Shown in pieces: positions 19,468-28,379 of a stretch of DNA of 64,000 nucleotides. The stretch is from Chryseobacterium gleum. Lineage in GTDB: Bacteria; Bacteroidota; Bacteroidia; Flavobacteriales_F; PHOS-HE28. The number at the start of each line of letters is the position of its first letter. Position 1 is the stretch's first letter. Where the stretch lies: contig CAMCAZ010000005.1 in NCBI GenBank assembly GCA_945872795.1, positions 22,999 through 86,998 of the forward strand, in the 5' to 3' direction. The position numbers and the translations under genes were made by a program. The notes below the pieces were generated by a model. That model had not been told where the DNA came from, made no database searches, and was given only the letters and a program-made list of their open reading frames with translations.

Positions 19468-21585
19468 GTGCAGCAGGTGCTTTCCACTCCGATCGAATTC
19501 CTCAAGGGCGTCGGCCCCTTGCGGGCTGAGTTCCTGCGCAAGGACCTGAACATCCACACCTTCGGTGATCTCCTCCAGCATTATCCCTTCCGTTATGTGG
19601 ACCGTAGTGTGTTCCATCGGATCGCAGAACTGACCGAGGACCTTCAACAAGTCCAGCTGCGCGGAGTGCTGGGTCCCGTGCGCACGGTGGGGGAAAAGCA
19701 GGGACGACGGCTCACGGCCACCCTCTCCGACCCCTCGGGCAGCGTCGACCTGGTGTGGTTCAAGGGAATCCGGTGGCTGCAGGGATCCCTGAAGCCCGGC
19801 CATGAATACGTGGTGTTCGGCAAGCCCTCGGTCTTCAAGGGGCGTTTCAACCTGGCACATCCCGAGCTGGAGCTCGCCGCCACCTGGGACGAAGGCCTGG
19901 AGGCCGCCCTGCAACCCGTATACAGCACCACCGAGAAGCTCATCGCCAAAGGGCTCACGAGCCGTTCGATCTGGAAGCTGCAGAAGACCCTGTTGCTCAC
20001 CGTGGCCGGTGCCCTTCCGGAGAACCTGAGCCGCGAACTGGTGGACCTTCTCGGCGGCATCTCCCGGGAGGAGGCGATCCGCCAGATGCATGCTCCACAG
20101 GACCAGGAACGACTGGAACTGGCCACCCGGCGCCTGAAGTTCGAGGAGCTCTTCTTCATCCAGATGCAGCTGCTCAAACAGAAGTTGCTGCTTCAGCAGA
20201 GCCTGCGGGGCAACGTGTTCACCCAAGTGGGCGAGCTTTTCAACACCTTCTACCATACACACCTGCCCTTCGACCTCACCGGCGCACAGAAGCGGGTGGT
20301 GAAGGAGATCCGCAAGGACATGGGCACGGGGCGGCAGATGAACCGCCTGGTGCAGGGCGATGTGGGCAGTGGAAAGACAGTTGTCTCGTTGCTCAGCATG
20401 CTGATCGCACTGGACAATGGGTTCCAGGCCGCGCTGATGGCCCCCACGGAGATCCTTGCGCAACAGCACTTCCATTCCATCAGCCGCATGGTGGAAGGCA
20501 TGCCGGTGGTGGTGCGGCTGCTCACCGGCAATTCGCGGATAGCGGAGCGCAGGAGCATCCTCTCCGCGCTGAAGGCCGGCGAGGTGCACATCATCGTGGG
20601 TACCCACGCGCTGCTGGAGGACCGCGTGCAGTTCCAGCGCTTGGGACTGGTGGTGATCGATGAGCAGCACCGCTTCGGCGTGGCGCAGCGCGCGCGCCTG
20701 TGGGGCAAGGCCGAGGTGCCTCCGCATGTGCTGGTGATGACCGCCACGCCCATCCCCCGCACCTTGGCCATGACGCTCTACGGAGACCTGGACACCAGCG
20801 TCATCGATGAGCTTCCGCCGGGCCGCAAGCCGATCCGCACCGTGCATCGTTTCGATCATTCACGTAACGCCGTGTTCGCCTTCATGGAGGAGGAGATCAC
20901 CAAGGGGCGCCAGGTCTACGTGGTCTATCCGCTCATTGAGGAAGGCGATCCGGAGAAGATGCGCGGATTGGAACTGAAGGACCTCACCGATGGCTTCGAG
21001 AGCATCTCCCGCCGATTTCCGCTGCCGAAGTATGCCGTGAGCATCGTGCACGGCCGCATGGACCAGGCCACGAAGGACTACGAGATGGCGCGGTTCAAGA
21101 AGGGTGAGACCAACGTCCTGGTGGCCACCACGGTGATCGAGGTGGGCGTGGACGTGCCCAACGCCAGTGTGATGGTGATCGAGAACGCGGAGCGCTTCGG
21201 CCTGTCGCAGTTGCATCAGTTGCGCGGTCGGGTGGGGCGGGGCGCCGAGCAGAGCTTCTGCATCCTGATGACCGGCGACAAGCTGGGCAACGATGCCCGG
21301 TCACGCATCGAGACCATGGTGCGCACCAACGACGGTTTCGAGATCGCGGAGACGGACCTGCGGCTGCGCGGGCCGGGCGACCTGATGGGTACGCAGCAGA
21401 GCGGACTGCCCGAGATGCACATCGCCGACCTGGTGCAGGATGGCGCCCTGTTGCAGCAGGCCCGCCAGGTGGCCATGCGGATCCTGGACATGGACCCCGG
21501 GCTGGCCGAACCACGCCACCAGCCCATTGCGCGTGCCTTCCAGGAACGGATGAAGGACAAACCCCTGTGGGGGCGGATCAGCTGA
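19468..21585 (+). CDS. recG: ATP-dependent DNA helicase RecG (GTG start)
   Basis: RLVQGDVGSGKTVVSLL, APTEILAQQH, VIDEQHRFGVAQR, MTATPIPRTLAM, QLRGRVGRG, LRLRGPGDLMGTQQSG. Confidence 0.97.
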   Translation: MQQVLSTPIEFLKGVGPLRAEFLRKDLNIHTFGDLLQHYPFRYVDRSVFHRIAELTEDLQQVQLRGVLGPVRTVGEKQGRRLTATLSDPSGSVDLVWFKGIRWLQGSLKPGHEYVVFGKPSVFKGRFNLAHPELELAATWDEGLEAALQPVYSTTEKLIAKGLTSRSIWKLQKTLLLTVAGALPENLSRELVDLLGGISREEAIRQMHAPQDQERLELATRRLKFEELFFIQMQLLKQKLLLQQSLRGNVFTQVGELFNTFYHTHLPFDLTGAQKRVVKEIRKDMGTGRQMNRLVQGDVGSGKTVVSLLSMLIALDNGFQAALMAPTEILAQQHFHSISRMVEGMPVVVRLLTGNSRIAERRSILSALKAGEVHIIVGTHALLEDRVQFQRLGLVVIDEQHRFGVAQRARLWGKAEVPPHVLVMTATPIPRTLAMTLYGDLDTSVIDELPPGRKPIRTVHRFDHSRNAVFAFMEEEITKGRQVYVVYPLIEEGDPEKMRGLELKDLTDGFESISRRFPLPKYAVSIVHGRMDQATKDYEMARFKKGETNVLVATTVIEVGVDVPNASVMVIENAERFGLSQLHQLRGRVGRGAEQSFCILMTGDKLGNDARSRIETMVRTNDGFEIAETDLRLRGPGDLMGTQQSGLPEMHIADLVQDGALLQQARQVAMRILDMDPGLAEPRHQPIARAFQERMKDKPLWGRIS

Positions 21586-21594
21586 AGGGCCGGC

Positions 21595-22326
21595 TCAGGT
21601 GGAGAGCGCTGCCTTGCGGCGGATCTCCTCGGGGTTCAGGACATGCCATAGCGCACCGGCCGTGATCAGCGCCTGCCCCAGCCCGTAGGTGAGCATCACC
21701 GACCACGATGCGTGGTACAAGGGGCGGGCGAAGCGGTTCGTGGCCAACAGACTGTCCGAAACAATGAACAACAGTGCACCGGCGAAGACCAGGACGAAGC
21801 TCTGCGTGTATGTGCGTCCGAAGCGCAAGGCGGCCAGCACACCCATGGCACAGATGGCGATGGCATAGATCGTCACCGGCAGTACCAAGGTCTCCTCCAT
21901 GCGCGGCAGCAGGTCGCTCGCGAAGATGATCCCGTAGCCGACCACCGCGGCGGCCAACAGCGAGCCCACCAGCAATCCCTGCCCGCCCGGGGTCTCGGAG
22001 ATGTTCTGTGCAAAGGCCAGCGCGTAGCACAGCTGGGCCACCATGAAGGCGCCCAGACCGATGAGGAAGTTGAATTCGTCCACGTGCTGGAACATCAGGG
22101 CGACATCCCCGAAGAGACTGAACAGGAGACCGGCCTGGATCAGCAGGGTGAAACGATCGCCCACACGGCGGCTGTTGAAGAAGAACCAACTGCCCAACAC
22201 CAGCATCAGCAGGGGCTTGGTGGCGTACACCAGCATGCGTGTCCCTTGCACCTCGCCGATGATGTTCAGCATCAGCAAGATCCCGTAGACGCTCAGGTTC
22301 AGTACGGTGTGCTTCCGGATATCCAT
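21595..22326 (-). CDS. Lysoplasmalogenase (YhhN family)
   Basis: YATKPLLMLVL, LLFSLFGDVALMF, GALLFIVSDSLLA, YGLGQALITAG. Confidence 0.88.
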   Translation of the reverse strand: MDIRKHTVLNLSVYGILLMLNIIGEVQGTRMLVYATKPLLMLVLGSWFFFNSRRVGDRFTLLIQAGLLFSLFGDVALMFQHVDEFNFLIGLGAFMVAQLCYALAFAQNISETPGGQGLLVGSLLAAAVVGYGIIFASDLLPRMEETLVLPVTIYAIAICAMGVLAALRFGRTYTQSFVLVFAGALLFIVSDSLLATNRFARPLYHASWSVMLTYGLGQALITAGALWHVLNPEEIRRKAALST

Positions 22327-22445
22327 TATGGTCGTGGAGGCGATAGGGGTGTTGGCAGCGGCCAAGTTAAGCGGCTTCACCCCTCATGCTGTGCGGACCG
22401 ACGTCCGGGTCGGGCATGTTCACGGCCAGAACCAGGGAGCCCGGG

Positions 22446-23666
22446 TCAATGCAGCACCGGCCGGGGCAGCTGGCGGAAGAGCAGGGCCAGCGCCAGGAGC
22501 GATGCCAGGGTGAGCACGGCGGTGACCGGGAGCAGGACGGTGGCAGGGAGCAGGTCCGTGCTTCGGAACAGGAGCAGCGCGAACAGGACCACGCGCAGCA
22601 CTTCCACCATCAAGCCCCCCCGACGTCCTTCCAGCAGTAGCCCCATGGTCATCACCCAGACCACGATCAGGCCTGCGGTGGCCCACATGCGCACCGTGCC
22701 CAGGTCGTTCTGTCGGAACAGGAAGAAGGTGACCACCGCGAGCAACATTATGAACTGGGCCACCACATAGCCCGAGATGCTGCCGGATACCTCAGTGTCG
22801 AATTTCCGGTAGGTGCTGCGGTCCTTCGCCGTGGCGCCCTGGAAACCGCCCAGTTCGCGCGGCCTCCACCCCGGTGGCTTCAGGAAGACGAGCACCTTGT
22901 CCTTCCAGTTCGAGCACCGACCGGCGAGTGCGATCAGATCACCCCAGTAATGGAAGTTGGCCTTCACGGGGTCCCAGGTGCCCAGTGTGCCGGTGATCCC
23001 GTAGGTCGGTTCCTCCTCCTCCTCCTGGTAGGTGCCGAAGAGCTTGTCCCAGATGATCAGCGTTCCCGCATGGTTGCGGTCGATGTACTTCGGGTCGCTG
23101 CCGTGGTGCACACGGTGGTGGCTCGGCGTGTTGAAGAGCCATTCCACCGGCCCCAACTTGCCCAAGGCCTTGGTATGGATCCAGAACTGGTAGAGCGTGA
23201 CGAAGGCGCCCACGGTGAGGATGGTCAGGGGGTGCACACCCAGCAGGGCCACCGGGATGTAGAACCAGAAGCTGAAGAGCCCCTGCCACCAGCTCTGGCG
23301 CAGGGCCACGCTCAGGTTGTACTCCTCGCTCTGGTGGTGCACGATGTGCGCCGCCCACAGGAAGTTGATCTCGTGGCTCAGCCGGTGGAACCAGTAGTAC
23401 AGCAGGTCGATGAGCAGGAAGGTGGCGATCCAGGTGAGCACCGAGTTCTCCAGCGTGGTGAGCCGCCAATGATCGTAGACCCAGAGGTAGACCGCGAAGA
23501 CCAGCGTTTTGGTGAAGGCGCCCACCACCTGCGACCCGATGCCGCAGCCCATGTTCGCCACGAAATCGTTGAAGCGGTAGACCTTGCGGCCGCTCCAGGC
23601 GCTCCACGCCAGCTCGATGCCCATGAGCAGGAAGAACAGCGGGATGGACAGGGCGATGTACTCCAT
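22446..23666 (-). CDS. Sterol desaturase / fatty acid hydroxylase family protein
   Basis: Histidine boxes HRLSHE, HIVHHQSEEYN, HHRVHHGSDPKYIDRNHAGTLIIWDKLFGTY. Confidence 0.93.
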   Translation of the reverse strand: MEYIALSIPLFFLLMGIELAWSAWSGRKVYRFNDFVANMGCGIGSQVVGAFTKTLVFAVYLWVYDHWRLTTLENSVLTWIATFLLIDLLYYWFHRLSHEINFLWAAHIVHHQSEEYNLSVALRQSWWQGLFSFWFYIPVALLGVHPLTILTVGAFVTLYQFWIHTKALGKLGPVEWLFNTPSHHRVHHGSDPKYIDRNHAGTLIIWDKLFGTYQEEEEEPTYGITGTLGTWDPVKANFHYWGDLIALAGRCSNWKDKVLVFLKPPGWRPRELGGFQGATAKDRSTYRKFDTEVSGSISGYVVAQFIMLLAVVTFFLFRQNDLGTVRMWATAGLIVVWVMTMGLLLEGRRGGLMVEVLRVVLFALLLFRSTDLLPATVLLPVTAVLTLASLLALALLFRQLPRPVLH

Positions 23667-23676
23667 GGTCGAACCT

Positions 23677-23684
23677 CAAAATTA
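23677..23684 (-). promoter_or_regulatory. Candidate -7 box (TAnnTTTG) for the sterol desaturase gene
   Basis: TAATTTTG on the minus strand, 10 nt upstream of ATG 23666. Confidence 0.4.
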
Positions 23685-23794
23685 GGGCGACCGGCGGCGG
23701 TCCTGCACCAGCACCCATCGGCCCCGGGCCATTGGGTAACTTCGCCGACCGTTATTACGCCCCATCCACCTGCGCCGAGGCTTCGGCGGATATC

Positions 23795-26230
23795 ATGCGC
23801 ATCTCCTGGAACTGGCTCAAGCAGTACATCGATACGGACCTGACCCCGCAGCAGGCGGGAGCGATCCTCACCAGCACCGGCCTCGAGACAGAAAGCGTGG
23901 AGCTCCATGAGCCCATCAAGGGCATGCTTGCCGGAGTGGTGGTGGGCCATGTGCTTCAGTGCCGCAAACACCCCGATGCCGACCGACTGAGCGTGACCCT
24001 GGTCGACCTCGGGCAGGGCGAACCCGTGCAGATCGTGTGCGGCGCACCGAACGTGGCGGCCGGACAAAAGGTGCTGGTGGCCACCGTCGGTGCCAATCTG
24101 TGCATGACGGACGGCACCTGCATCATCATCAAGAAGAGCAAGATCCGCGGACAGGAGAGCCAGGGCATGATCTGCGCCGAGGATGAACTGGGGCTGGGCC
24201 ACGACCACGATGGCATCCTGGTCCTGGACCCGAGCGCCGTGGTGGGCACCCCCGCTGCGCAACAGCTGGGCCTGGTGAGCGACCATGTGCTGGAGATCGG
24301 CCTCACGCCCAATCGGACCGATGCCATGGGGCATGTGGGGGTGGCGCGCGACCTGATCGCTGCGGTCAACCATCGCGAGGGGCGTTCATTGGAATTGAAA
24401 TTGCCCGATGTCTCCGCGTTCGCACAGGATGATGAGGCACGCAGCATCGTCGTCTCCGTGCAGGATGCGAAGGCCTGCCCTCGATATGCCGGGCTGACAT
24501 TGACGCAGGTGCAGGTGGGGCCATCGCCTAAGTGGCTGCAGGACAGGCTCGGGTCCATCGGCCTGAAGCCCATCAACAACGTGGTGGACGTGACCAACTA
24601 CGTGCAGCACGAGCTGGGGCAGCCGTTACATGCGTTCGATGCCGATCAACTGGCCGGTGGACGCATTGTCGTGCGCATGGCCTCGGCCGCGGAACCCTTT
24701 TTGACCTTGGATGGCAAGGAGAGGAAGCTGGATGCCGGTGACCTCGTGATCGCCGATGCGAAGGATCCCGCGTGCATCGCCGGCGTGTTCGGCGGTGCGG
24801 CAAGCGGTGTCAGCGAGGCCACCACCACGGTGTTCCTGGAGAGCGCCTGCTTCGATCCCAGCACCATCCGTCGGACCGCCCGGCGCCATGGCCTGAACAC
24901 CGATGCATCCTTCCGTTTCGAACGTGGTGTGGACCCGGAGATCACCGTGTATGCGTTGAAGCGCGCGGCATTGCTGCTGAAGGAGGTCGCCGGCGCGCGC
25001 ATCAGTTCAGCCATCACGGACATCGATCACTCGCCGAAGCAACGGGTCGAGGTGCACCTGAAGTTCGCCGACCTGGAGCGGCTCGCCGGGTTGCACATCC
25101 CTGCCGATCAGGTGGTGCGTATCCTCGAACTGCTCGACTTCCGGATCCGCGAACGCAACGCTGTGGGCATCCACCTGCAGGTGCCGGCCTACCGTGTGGA
25201 CGTGCGTCGCCCGGCGGATGTGATCGAGGAGGTGCTGCGGATCCATGGTTACGATCATGTGCCATTGCCCGCCCACCTGTTGCTCCCTCCCGTGCTGCAG
25301 GATGCCCTCACCTTGGAGAGCCTTCGCCAACAGAGCGGTCAGCACCTTGCCGCCCGCGGGTTCCGGGAGGTGATGACCCCTTCGCTCGTCAACGGTGAGC
25401 GCACGGTGCGCAGCGGTTCCCACGAAGCTGCACAGCTCGTCACCCTCGCCAATCCGCTGAGCGCCGAACTGGATGTGCTGCGCCCCACGATGCTCACCGG
25501 CATGCTGCAGGCCATGGCCTATAATGTGAACCGCCAGCAACGCGATCTGCGCTTCTTCGAGCGGGGACGCACCTACGTGGAGGCGAAGGGCCGGACCGTG
25601 GAGACCGAGACCTTGGGCATCGCCATCACGGGAAAGCACGCGCGCGAGCGTTGGCGCAGTGTGGACCGCAAGGCCGAACTGGCCGACGTGAAGGAGGAAC
25701 TGGAGGCGCTGTTCGAACGCTTGGGCGTGAACGCGCTGGCCACTTGGGAGCCCATTGAACACGCCTTGCTCGAGAACGCCCATGCCGTACAGGTCAACCG
25801 CCGTACGCTGGGCCTGATCGGCGAGGTGAGCAGGACCCACCTGAAGGTTCAGGACCTGGCCCAGTCCGTGTATTTCGCCGAAGTGGATGAGCAGGCCCTG
25901 CTCGACGTGTGCCGTGCACAGGTGATCGGCTTCAACGAGGTCTCCCGCTTCCCCAGCGTGCGTCGCGATCTGAGCCTGCTGCTGGACAAGGCCGTACGCT
26001 TCGAACAGTTGCGCAAGCTGGCCTTGAACGCCGAACGCAAACTGTTGCGCGAGGTGGATCTCTTCGATGTCTATGAAGGCGACAAGTTGCCTGCGGGAAA
26101 GAAGAGTTATGCGCTCAGTTTCATCCTCCAGGATGTGGAGAAGACCTTGACCGATGAACAGGTGGACAAGGCCATGGGCCGCATCCGCCAGGCTTTGGAG
26201 AAGGAGGTGGGCGCGGAGTTGCGCGGGTGA
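23795..26230 (+). CDS. pheT: Phenylalanine--tRNA ligase beta subunit
   Basis: MRISWNWLKQYIDTDL; tRNA-binding domain VVGHVLQCRKHPDADRLSVTLVDLG; B3/B4, GLNTDASFRFERGVDPE, FDVYEGDKLPAGKKSYALSFILQ. Confidence 0.97.
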   Translation: MRISWNWLKQYIDTDLTPQQAGAILTSTGLETESVELHEPIKGMLAGVVVGHVLQCRKHPDADRLSVTLVDLGQGEPVQIVCGAPNVAAGQKVLVATVGANLCMTDGTCIIIKKSKIRGQESQGMICAEDELGLGHDHDGILVLDPSAVVGTPAAQQLGLVSDHVLEIGLTPNRTDAMGHVGVARDLIAAVNHREGRSLELKLPDVSAFAQDDEARSIVVSVQDAKACPRYAGLTLTQVQVGPSPKWLQDRLGSIGLKPINNVVDVTNYVQHELGQPLHAFDADQLAGGRIVVRMASAAEPFLTLDGKERKLDAGDLVIADAKDPACIAGVFGGAASGVSEATTTVFLESACFDPSTIRRTARRHGLNTDASFRFERGVDPEITVYALKRAALLLKEVAGARISSAITDIDHSPKQRVEVHLKFADLERLAGLHIPADQVVRILELLDFRIRERNAVGIHLQVPAYRVDVRRPADVIEEVLRIHGYDHVPLPAHLLLPPVLQDALTLESLRQQSGQHLAARGFREVMTPSLVNGERTVRSGSHEAAQLVTLANPLSAELDVLRPTMLTGMLQAMAYNVNRQQRDLRFFERGRTYVEAKGRTVETETLGIAITGKHARERWRSVDRKAELADVKEELEALFERLGVNALATWEPIEHALLENAHAVQVNRRTLGLIGEVSRTHLKVQDLAQSVYFAEVDEQALLDVCRAQVIGFNEVSRFPSVRRDLSLLLDKAVRFEQLRKLALNAERKLLREVDLFDVYEGDKLPAGKKSYALSFILQDVEKTLTDEQVDKAMGRIRQALEKEVGAELRG

Positions 26231-26761
26231 TCACTTCACCTGCCAACGCTGCACCGTGGCCATCGCATCGGCCTTGCCCTTCACGGCGATCAGTTCCGCA
26301 CCGTCCTCGGGGTCATAGTTCAGCAGCCAGGTCACGAGGATGTCCCGCGCTGCTTCGGGCAGTTCGAGGAGGTCGTCCGCATCCACGGTACGGAGCGCCG
26401 GGTCCACGGGTAGGGCGATCAGCTTGTCGTCGCGCTCACCGGCATCGAGCAGCTCGATGATGCCGATCGCTTCCACTTCCAGCACGGTGCCGCTGGGTAA
26501 GGAGCCGCAGAGGACGAAGACATCCACCGCGTCGCCATCGCCACCCTCCTCCTTGTTCATTTTGGTGCCCGGGATGAAGCCATAGTTGGCGGGATAGGGC
26601 AGGAAGCGGATCATGCGGGGCACCCCGTTGCGCAGGTCGATAGGGAAGCTGTTCGTTGCCGGGTCGTACTGCCGTTTCTCCGCACTGCCGGCCGGGATCT
26701 CGATCACTGCGTTCAGGATGCCGGGACGGGCCAGGGGGGCGAGGTTCTCCAAGTCGTTCAT
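26231..26761 (-). CDS. ppa: Inorganic diphosphatase
   Basis: VIEIPAGSAEKRQYD, YPANYGFIPGT, GGDGDAVDVFVL, AIGIIELLDAGERDDKLIA. Confidence 0.94.
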   Translation of the reverse strand: MNDLENLAPLARPGILNAVIEIPAGSAEKRQYDPATNSFPIDLRNGVPRMIRFLPYPANYGFIPGTKMNKEEGGDGDAVDVFVLCGSLPSGTVLEVEAIGIIELLDAGERDDKLIALPVDPALRTVDADDLLELPEAARDILVTWLLNYDPEDGAELIAVKGKADAMATVQRWQVK

Positions 26762-26816
26762 GGGGGAAGGGGCCGGCTGTGATGGAGCGGTGGGGGTGGA
26801 GGTGTCGGTTCACTCT

Positions 26817-26847
26817 CATACACGGAGCCGACCGCCGCGGGGTTGGG
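26817..26847 (-). promoter_or_regulatory. ECF-sigma-type promoter candidate upstream of ppa
   Basis: Minus strand CCCAACCC (26847-26840), 15-nt spacer, CGTGTATG (26824-26817); same two boxes and spacing as at 28323-28353. Confidence 0.6.
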
Positions 26848-26884
26848 TGCGACCGAAAATTAATCCACCGGCCATCCCCGAACG

Positions 26885-26918
26885 CAGTAGCGCCCCGCAT
26901 TGCTGCGAGGCGCTACTG
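26885..26918. terminator. Strong hairpin downstream of the T9SS-target gene
   Basis: CAGTAGCGCC-c-CGCA-ttgc-TGCG-a-GGCGCTACTG. Confidence 0.6.
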
Positions 26919-26936
26919 GAAGGATCGGACGGCGGA

Positions 26937-28289
26937 TCAATCCGCTTTCACGAACCGGATGCTGATGTTGTGTCCTTTGCTGTCGGTGGCGCGCAGGGTG
27001 TAGATGCCGGCCGGCAGGTCGGTGGTGTCGAAGCGGTTTTGGCTGCGGCCGGCGTTCATCGTGCGGCTCTCCTGGCGTACTTCGCGACCGTTCACATCGA
27101 AGAAGCTCACGCGCAGTAGGCCGTCAGCCGTGGCTACCAGCGCCAGGTTCAGGTCGCCATTGCTGGGGTTCGGCCAGATGGCGGCATTCGTCAGCTCCTG
27201 CATCTCAGTGATGGAGGTGGTCAGCGGGTTCTGCACGTTCAGCGTGAAGCCATCGGTGCGCTCCGTGTTCGCCAAGTGGTGGCCACCGAGCACCATGCCG
27301 TTCAGCGTGCCGTTCTCGCCGATCGAGATGGTATCGCAGGAGGTGCTGGTGCAGCCGCTGGCATCCGCAATGGTGAGGCAGAGCAGGTAGGGGCCGTTCT
27401 GGCTGTAGGTGTGCGTGGGGAAGGGGTCAGTGCTGCTGGTACCGTCACCGAAGTTCCAGAGATAGGTGAGCGCGCCATTGCCGGTGCTCAGGTTCCACAC
27501 CCACACTTCGTTGGGCACGGGCAGGCTGTCCTGGCCATAGGCCTGGATCACCCAGAAACCCGCCTGGCAGGGCAAGCCGCCACCACTGGTGCAGTTGCAG
27601 TTGGCGTCCCAGGTGCCGATGAAGTTGGTGCCAGGCGTCCAGCAGGGCGTTCCGGGCAGGTTGTCCCCGTTCAGTACGCCGAGGCAATCATAAGCGCCGC
27701 CGGTGGTGTCGGAAACACAGATGCAATCAGGGCTCCAGAAGCCGCTGACACCGGTGGCCGGGTTGGTACAGGGCATGCCGGGCATCGCAGGACCGTTGGG
27801 TACGCCCTCGCAGTCGACCACGGCATTCAGTTCACATGTGCAGTTCGTGCTCCAGACACCGGCCAGGCCAAGTGCCGTGGTGCATGCGGTGCCGGGCAGC
27901 GCACTGCCACCGGGCACTCCCAGGCAATCGGGTGTGCCGCCACCACCGCAATTCAGGACCACCATGATCGAATCTGAACCGGAAGGGTCCACCTGGTACT
28001 GGCCCACTGCGGTGAGCATGGCGCCGTTGCAAGCCACATTGAACGTGAAGGCGCCACCAGGGCTCTGCATCCAAGCCACGGTATCAAAACCGCAGTTCAC
28101 GAGGTCGAGCGTGTAGCTCCAGGAAGGTTGCGTCCCGGGCATGGACGCGATGGTCACCTGGCTGTTGGGCATGCATCCCTGCACCATGCCGGTGATGAGG
28201 ATGGGATAGGGAGGTATGGGCTGTGCGAAGGCGGCCAGCCCAAAGAGGGTGGCGGCTGCGAACAGCATGGAGCGGAATGCGTGTTTCAT
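26937..28289 (-). CDS. T9SS type A sorting-domain protein with three Cys-rich tandem repeats and a PKD domain
   Basis: Signal peptide MKHAFRSMLFAAATLFGLAAFAQ; three DCxGVxNGxxxPGxxC repeats; YLWNFGDGTSSTDPFPTHTYSQNGPYLLCLTI PKD; C-terminal IWPNPSNGDLNL...LPAGIYTLRATDSKGHNISIRFVK. Confidence 0.92.
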   Translation of the reverse strand: MKHAFRSMLFAAATLFGLAAFAQPIPPYPILITGMVQGCMPNSQVTIASMPGTQPSWSYTLDLVNCGFDTVAWMQSPGGAFTFNVACNGAMLTAVGQYQVDPSGSDSIMVVLNCGGGGTPDCLGVPGGSALPGTACTTALGLAGVWSTNCTCELNAVVDCEGVPNGPAMPGMPCTNPATGVSGFWSPDCICVSDTTGGAYDCLGVLNGDNLPGTPCWTPGTNFIGTWDANCNCTSGGGLPCQAGFWVIQAYGQDSLPVPNEVWVWNLSTGNGALTYLWNFGDGTSSTDPFPTHTYSQNGPYLLCLTIADASGCTSTSCDTISIGENGTLNGMVLGGHHLANTERTDGFTLNVQNPLTTSITEMQELTNAAIWPNPSNGDLNLALVATADGLLRVSFFDVNGREVRQESRTMNAGRSQNRFDTTDLPAGIYTLRATDSKGHNISIRFVKAD

Positions 28290-28322
28290 GGTCGTGAGGT
28301 TCGGTTATCGGGCGTTCACTCA

Positions 28323-28353
28323 CATACACGGAGCGTCCCCTTGCCGGGTTGGG
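28323..28353 (-). promoter_or_regulatory. ECF-sigma-type promoter candidate upstream of the T9SS-target gene
   Basis: Minus strand CCCAACCC (28353-28346), 15-nt spacer, CGTGTATG (28330-28323), 33 nt before ATG 28289. Confidence 0.6.
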
Positions 28354-28379
28354 TGGCCCACGAAATTAATCCTCTTCCC

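Noticed and set aside
23012-23033. (TCC)n run as a hypervariable microsatellite
   Set aside because: Only encodes a five-Glu stretch (EEEEEP) within the sterol desaturase; in frame and too short to argue for variation.
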